From: Aquisalimonas sp.
Lineage (GTDB): Bacteria > Pseudomonadota > Gammaproteobacteria > Nitrococcales > Aquisalimonadaceae
Length of the DNA stretch: 7,644 nucleotides
Assembly: GCA_007133445.1 (NCBI GenBank)
Contig: SLMR01000189.1
Location: forward strand, 1-7,644
Reading direction: 5' to 3'
Shown: in pieces, positions 6,055 through 7,644 of the stretch
Layout: each line of letters begins with the position of its first letter
Numbering within the stretch: the stretch's first letter is position 1
Position numbers and translations under genes: made by a program
Notes under the pieces: model-generated
The model's input: the letters and a program-made list of their open reading frames with translations, nothing else
The model's database searches: none
What the model was told of the DNA's origin: nothing

Positions 6055-6885
6055 TCAGCGACGCCGGGCAGCGGCCAGACCCATCCCCAGCAGGCCAATA
6101 CCAAGCAAGCCCAGGGTGGCCGGGGCCGGTACCGGCACCGCGGTGATCTGCAGCTGGAACTGTGCCGTGGTTATCTCGTTCTCCTCGGTCACGAAGCCAA
6201 TGCAGCCCGCGGAAGCACCTGTGATTTCGCAGGCCTCATCGCTGAGCGGGCCGAGCCCTCCGGCAAGGATGGACACCGTGTAGGCGAAGCCATCAACGGT
6301 AAAGGTCGTCTGCAGAGCATCCCCATTACCGAGCACGAATATGTCGGCGCAAGGATCCCCGGTTTGCTCAGGGAATCCGCAGGGCGCGGTGTTGGCTGTT
6401 TCCTCGAAAAAGATCGGGAACACCCGATCATCGTCGAATGAACCATCACCAGCAGGTGCGGCCTGCGTCAACTGAAGCGAACTCAGCAGCGTCGCGGTTT
6501 TCAGCAGCGGGAATTCGGTCAGTATCGCGTTATTATAGTGCGTGATCTCGGTGGTATCCTGCGCGGCGCCGTTGGTTTCAACGCTGCCGGAGAAGTCCGT
6601 ATCCTCGATCTGAACGGCGCTTCGCCTGGTGCGCGAGTCGGTGCCTGCATTGTTGAAGGTGCCGTCCGGGTTGGTGAAGTCGCCTTCCGCCCCCCAGCTC
6701 AGGTGGTCTTCCTGAACGGTCGTGCCTCCGGAGTCGCTGTCGGTGAATGTGGGCGCTCCTGCGCCGTCGGTGACCCACTTCAATGACCCGGAAAAATCCC
6801 AGTCGGTGATCAGGCTGGCGCTTGCCTGCGTGCTGGCCAGTCCCAGCGCGGCGCCCGCGGCTAAGGCAACGTGTACGCTTTTCAT
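6055..6885 (-). CDS. THxN family PEP-CTERM protein
   Basis: This exported 276-residue protein has a signal peptide (MKSVHV, hydrophobic to about 17, likely cleavage after ASA at residue 23) and a C-terminal sorting signal with VPVPAPAT at 250-257, a glycine/leucine helix, and a final RRR. The start of the mature part (TDWDFSGSLKWV, 27-38) and the THYN at 115-118 fit the THxN family of PEP-CTERM proteins. Four Cys in the second half could form two disulfides. The core is strongly acidic, about 35 Asp/Glu to 6 Lys/Arg. In the canonical signal Pro-Glu-Pro is usual; here it is Pro-Ala-Pro (253-255), a known variant. Two ATGs compete: 6891 is only 2 bases from GGAGG (6898-6894), whereas 6885 is 8 bases away, so I take 6885. 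A sigma-54 promoter lies at 6984-6999 and a terminator at 5991-6021. Confidence 0.92.
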   Translation of the reverse strand: MKSVHVALAAGAALGLASTQASASLITDWDFSGSLKWVTDGAGAPTFTDSDSGGTTVQEDHLSWGAEGDFTNPDGTFNNAGTDSRTRRSAVQIEDTDFSGSVETNGAAQDTTEITHYNNAILTEFPLLKTATLLSSLQLTQAAPAGDGSFDDDRVFPIFFEETANTAPCGFPEQTGDPCADIFVLGNGDALQTTFTVDGFAYTVSILAGGLGPLSDEACEITGASAGCIGFVTEENEITTAQFQLQITAVPVPAPATLGLLGIGLLGMGLAAARRR

Positions 6886-6983
6886 GTTCATTCCCTCCAG
6901 AAACCGTGATGGTCCGTCTTAACGATGCGCTGTGGTACCCGACCCCGAGGTAGCCATCTTGCGTTGTGTTTCAGTTCAACCTT

Positions 6984-6999
6984 AGCAAGTCGCGTGCCG
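6984..6999 (-). promoter_or_regulatory. Sigma-54 (-24/-12) promoter of the THxN PEP-CTERM gene
   Basis: On the minus strand, CGGCACGCGACTTGCT matches the consensus GGCACG-N4-TTGCW at every position. GG is at 6998-6997 and GC at 6986-6985. It continues AAGG like the acyltransferase promoter. Transcription would start near 6973, leaving a leader of about 85 bases. This is the best of the three sigma-54 elements here. Confidence 0.85.
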
Positions 7000-7084
7000 C
7001 CGAGAGATTGCCTTTATTTTTCAATATCATGCGTGAACCCTCTGGCTGTTTTCGGGCCTGCAAACCGATGTGTTCACGAAACTC

Positions 7085-7099
7085 GTAAAGAGAACTGAC
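7085..7099 (-). promoter_or_regulatory. Candidate activator site, GTC-N6-CTTTAC, proximal copy
   Basis: On the minus strand this reads GTCAGTTCTCTTTAC, sharing GTC and CTTTAC at identical spacing with the site upstream of the VPEP gene, plus a further G two bases after GTC. It lies 87 bases upstream of the -24 GG, in the same orientation relative to its promoter. Flanking CGT and ACG form a short dyad in the same register as the TGT/ACA of the first site. Confidence 0.5.
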
Positions 7100-7336
7100 G
7101 CTCCCGGGCCCGTTCCTTGTTCCAGCTTTACCAGCAATGCGGTGTGCAAGCCCGGGTTGCGTCCGTTTCAGCCCGGCTGATTGACCGCGCATCCGGATCG
7201 AAAGCGGTGGCTGGCGCGCCTTTCGCGGTTCAGCCGGGGGCGAGTAAACGGATGGCTTCCCAGGGGGCCTGGTCATCGTGGACTACGGCACTGTGGAAAG
7301 AATGTCGACGCTTTGCGTGGGGCAAGGTGATTCCTT

Positions 7337-7351
7337 GTAAAGAAACGCGAC
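7337..7351 (-). promoter_or_regulatory. Candidate activator site, GTC-N6-CTTTAC, distal copy
   Basis: On the minus strand this reads GTCGCGTTTCTTTAC, the third copy of the motif and again in the orientation facing the THxN promoter. At about 340 bases upstream of the -24 element it is distant, though sigma-54 enhancers can act at such distances. It could also be chance, or belong to an element I did not see. Confidence 0.35.
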
Positions 7352-7430
7352 GTTGGGAAGTTTGCCGTCAGCATGCTGGGACCGGCCTGTCGTTGGCCGT
7401 ATGGCAGCAGTGCGCCGGAGCGCGGCCTGG

Positions 7431-7643
7431 TCAGGACGAGCGCGCACTGCCTCCCGCCCGCGGACGCCAGAGGCTCAGAATGGCGGGGAGCAGCAACAGA
7501 TCGAACAGCAGCGCGGCGGCAAGCGCACCTGCGGTCAGCAGGCCAAAGGCCTGGGTGGGCTGGAAATCGGAGGTGGTCAGCAGCAGGAACTGCAGGCAGA
7601 GCACCAGGGTTGTCGCGCACAGTGCCCGGCCCGTCTCCCGGAC
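7431..7643 (-). CDS. RND/MMPL-family transporter, C-terminal end (partial, runs off right edge)
   Basis: The last 70 codons and the TGA stop (7431-7433) of a minus-strand gene enter from the right edge. The fragment has two hydrophobic helices (about residues 8-24 and 33-56 of the fragment) around SDFQPTQAFGLLTAGALAA and DLLLLPAIL. This is the typical final helix pair of RND-superfamily MMPL-like exporters, where a conserved F-G-x-L/x-D-L-x-x-x-P pattern ends the second membrane domain. A short Arg/Ser-rich tail follows. The substrate cannot be told from this part; such genes often sit in surface-lipid or export loci. It points the same way as the THxN gene, but the long gap and the latter's own promoter argue against an operon. 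Confidence 0.8.
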   Translation of the reverse strand, partial: VRETGRALCATTLVLCLQFLLLTTSDFQPTQAFGLLTAGALAAALLFDLLLLPAILSLWRPRAGGSARSS

Positions 7644-7644
7644 C

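Larger units (their letters stand above)
6886..7430 (-). other. Long upstream region of the THxN gene
   Basis: About 540 bases separate the transporter end from the THxN gene. The open frames in it have no recognisable protein content. What I see, in the direction of the THxN gene, is: a GTC-N6-CTTTAC motif at 7337-7351, a second at 7085-7099, an AT-rich patch at about 7012-7030 that could help DNA bending, the sigma-54 element at 6984-6999, and the leader with GGAGG at 6898-6894. No T-tailed terminator follows the transporter gene. Confidence 0.55.

Noticed and set aside
7383..7402. CGGCC-N7-GGCCG hairpin downstream of the RND transporter as a terminator.
   Set aside because: The stem is only 5 bp and no T-run follows on the minus strand.
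7266..7433. Direct repeat GGCCTGGTCA at 7266-7275 and 7424-7433, possibly flanking an insertion.
   Set aside because: Ten-base repeats occur by chance many times in a window this size, and no mobile element lies between the copies.

Overview
The window is a piece of an XrtA/PEP-CTERM (exosortase) locus from a GC-rich Gram-negative bacterium. The gene set (PrsK-type histidine kinase, XrtA-associated polysaccharide deacetylase, exosortase-associated LuxI-like acyltransferase, two PEP-CTERM proteins) is typical of beta- and gammaproteobacteria that export protein and exopolysaccharide into a biofilm or floc matrix. Both PEP-CTERM proteins are very acidic (about 36 Asp/Glu against 6 Lys/Arg between signal peptide and sorting signal), which would fit a halophilic or metal-rich setting but does not prove it. 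The exosortase gene itself is not in the window.

Layout, left to right. 1-957 (minus): N-terminal membrane half of prsK, cut by the window edge. 958-1294: intergenic, with a sigma-54 promoter and a likely upstream activator site. 1295-2077 (plus): PEP-CTERM protein with a classic VPEP signal, closed by a strong terminator at 2099-2129. 2243-3103 (plus): XrtA-system polysaccharide deacetylase. 3104-3503: intergenic, with a second sigma-54 promoter. 3504-4238 (plus): PEP-CTERM/exosortase-associated acyltransferase, convergent with 4275-5948 (minus), a vanillyl-alcohol-oxidase-type FAD oxidoreductase. 5991-6021: terminator on the minus strand. 6055-6885 (minus): THxN-type PEP-CTERM protein. 6886-7430: long upstream region with a third sigma-54 promoter and two copies of the putative activator motif. 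7431-7643 (minus): C-terminal end of an RND/MMPL-family transporter.

The main result is regulatory. Three genes (both PEP-CTERM proteins and the acyltransferase) each have a -24/-12 element with the correct 12-base GG-to-GC offset, and all three continue as TGCTAAG. Upstream of the two PEP-CTERM promoters is a shared motif GTC-N6-CTTTAC, found three times, always pointing toward its promoter. The neighbouring prsK, whose family partner PrsR is a sigma-54 activator, makes PrsR the natural candidate to bind it. I infer a small RpoN/PrsR regulon that makes the exported matrix proteins and a possible acyl-amino-acid or signal synthase together. The flavin oxidase just behind the THxN gene may belong to the same transcription unit by terminator read-through; its substrate is unknown.
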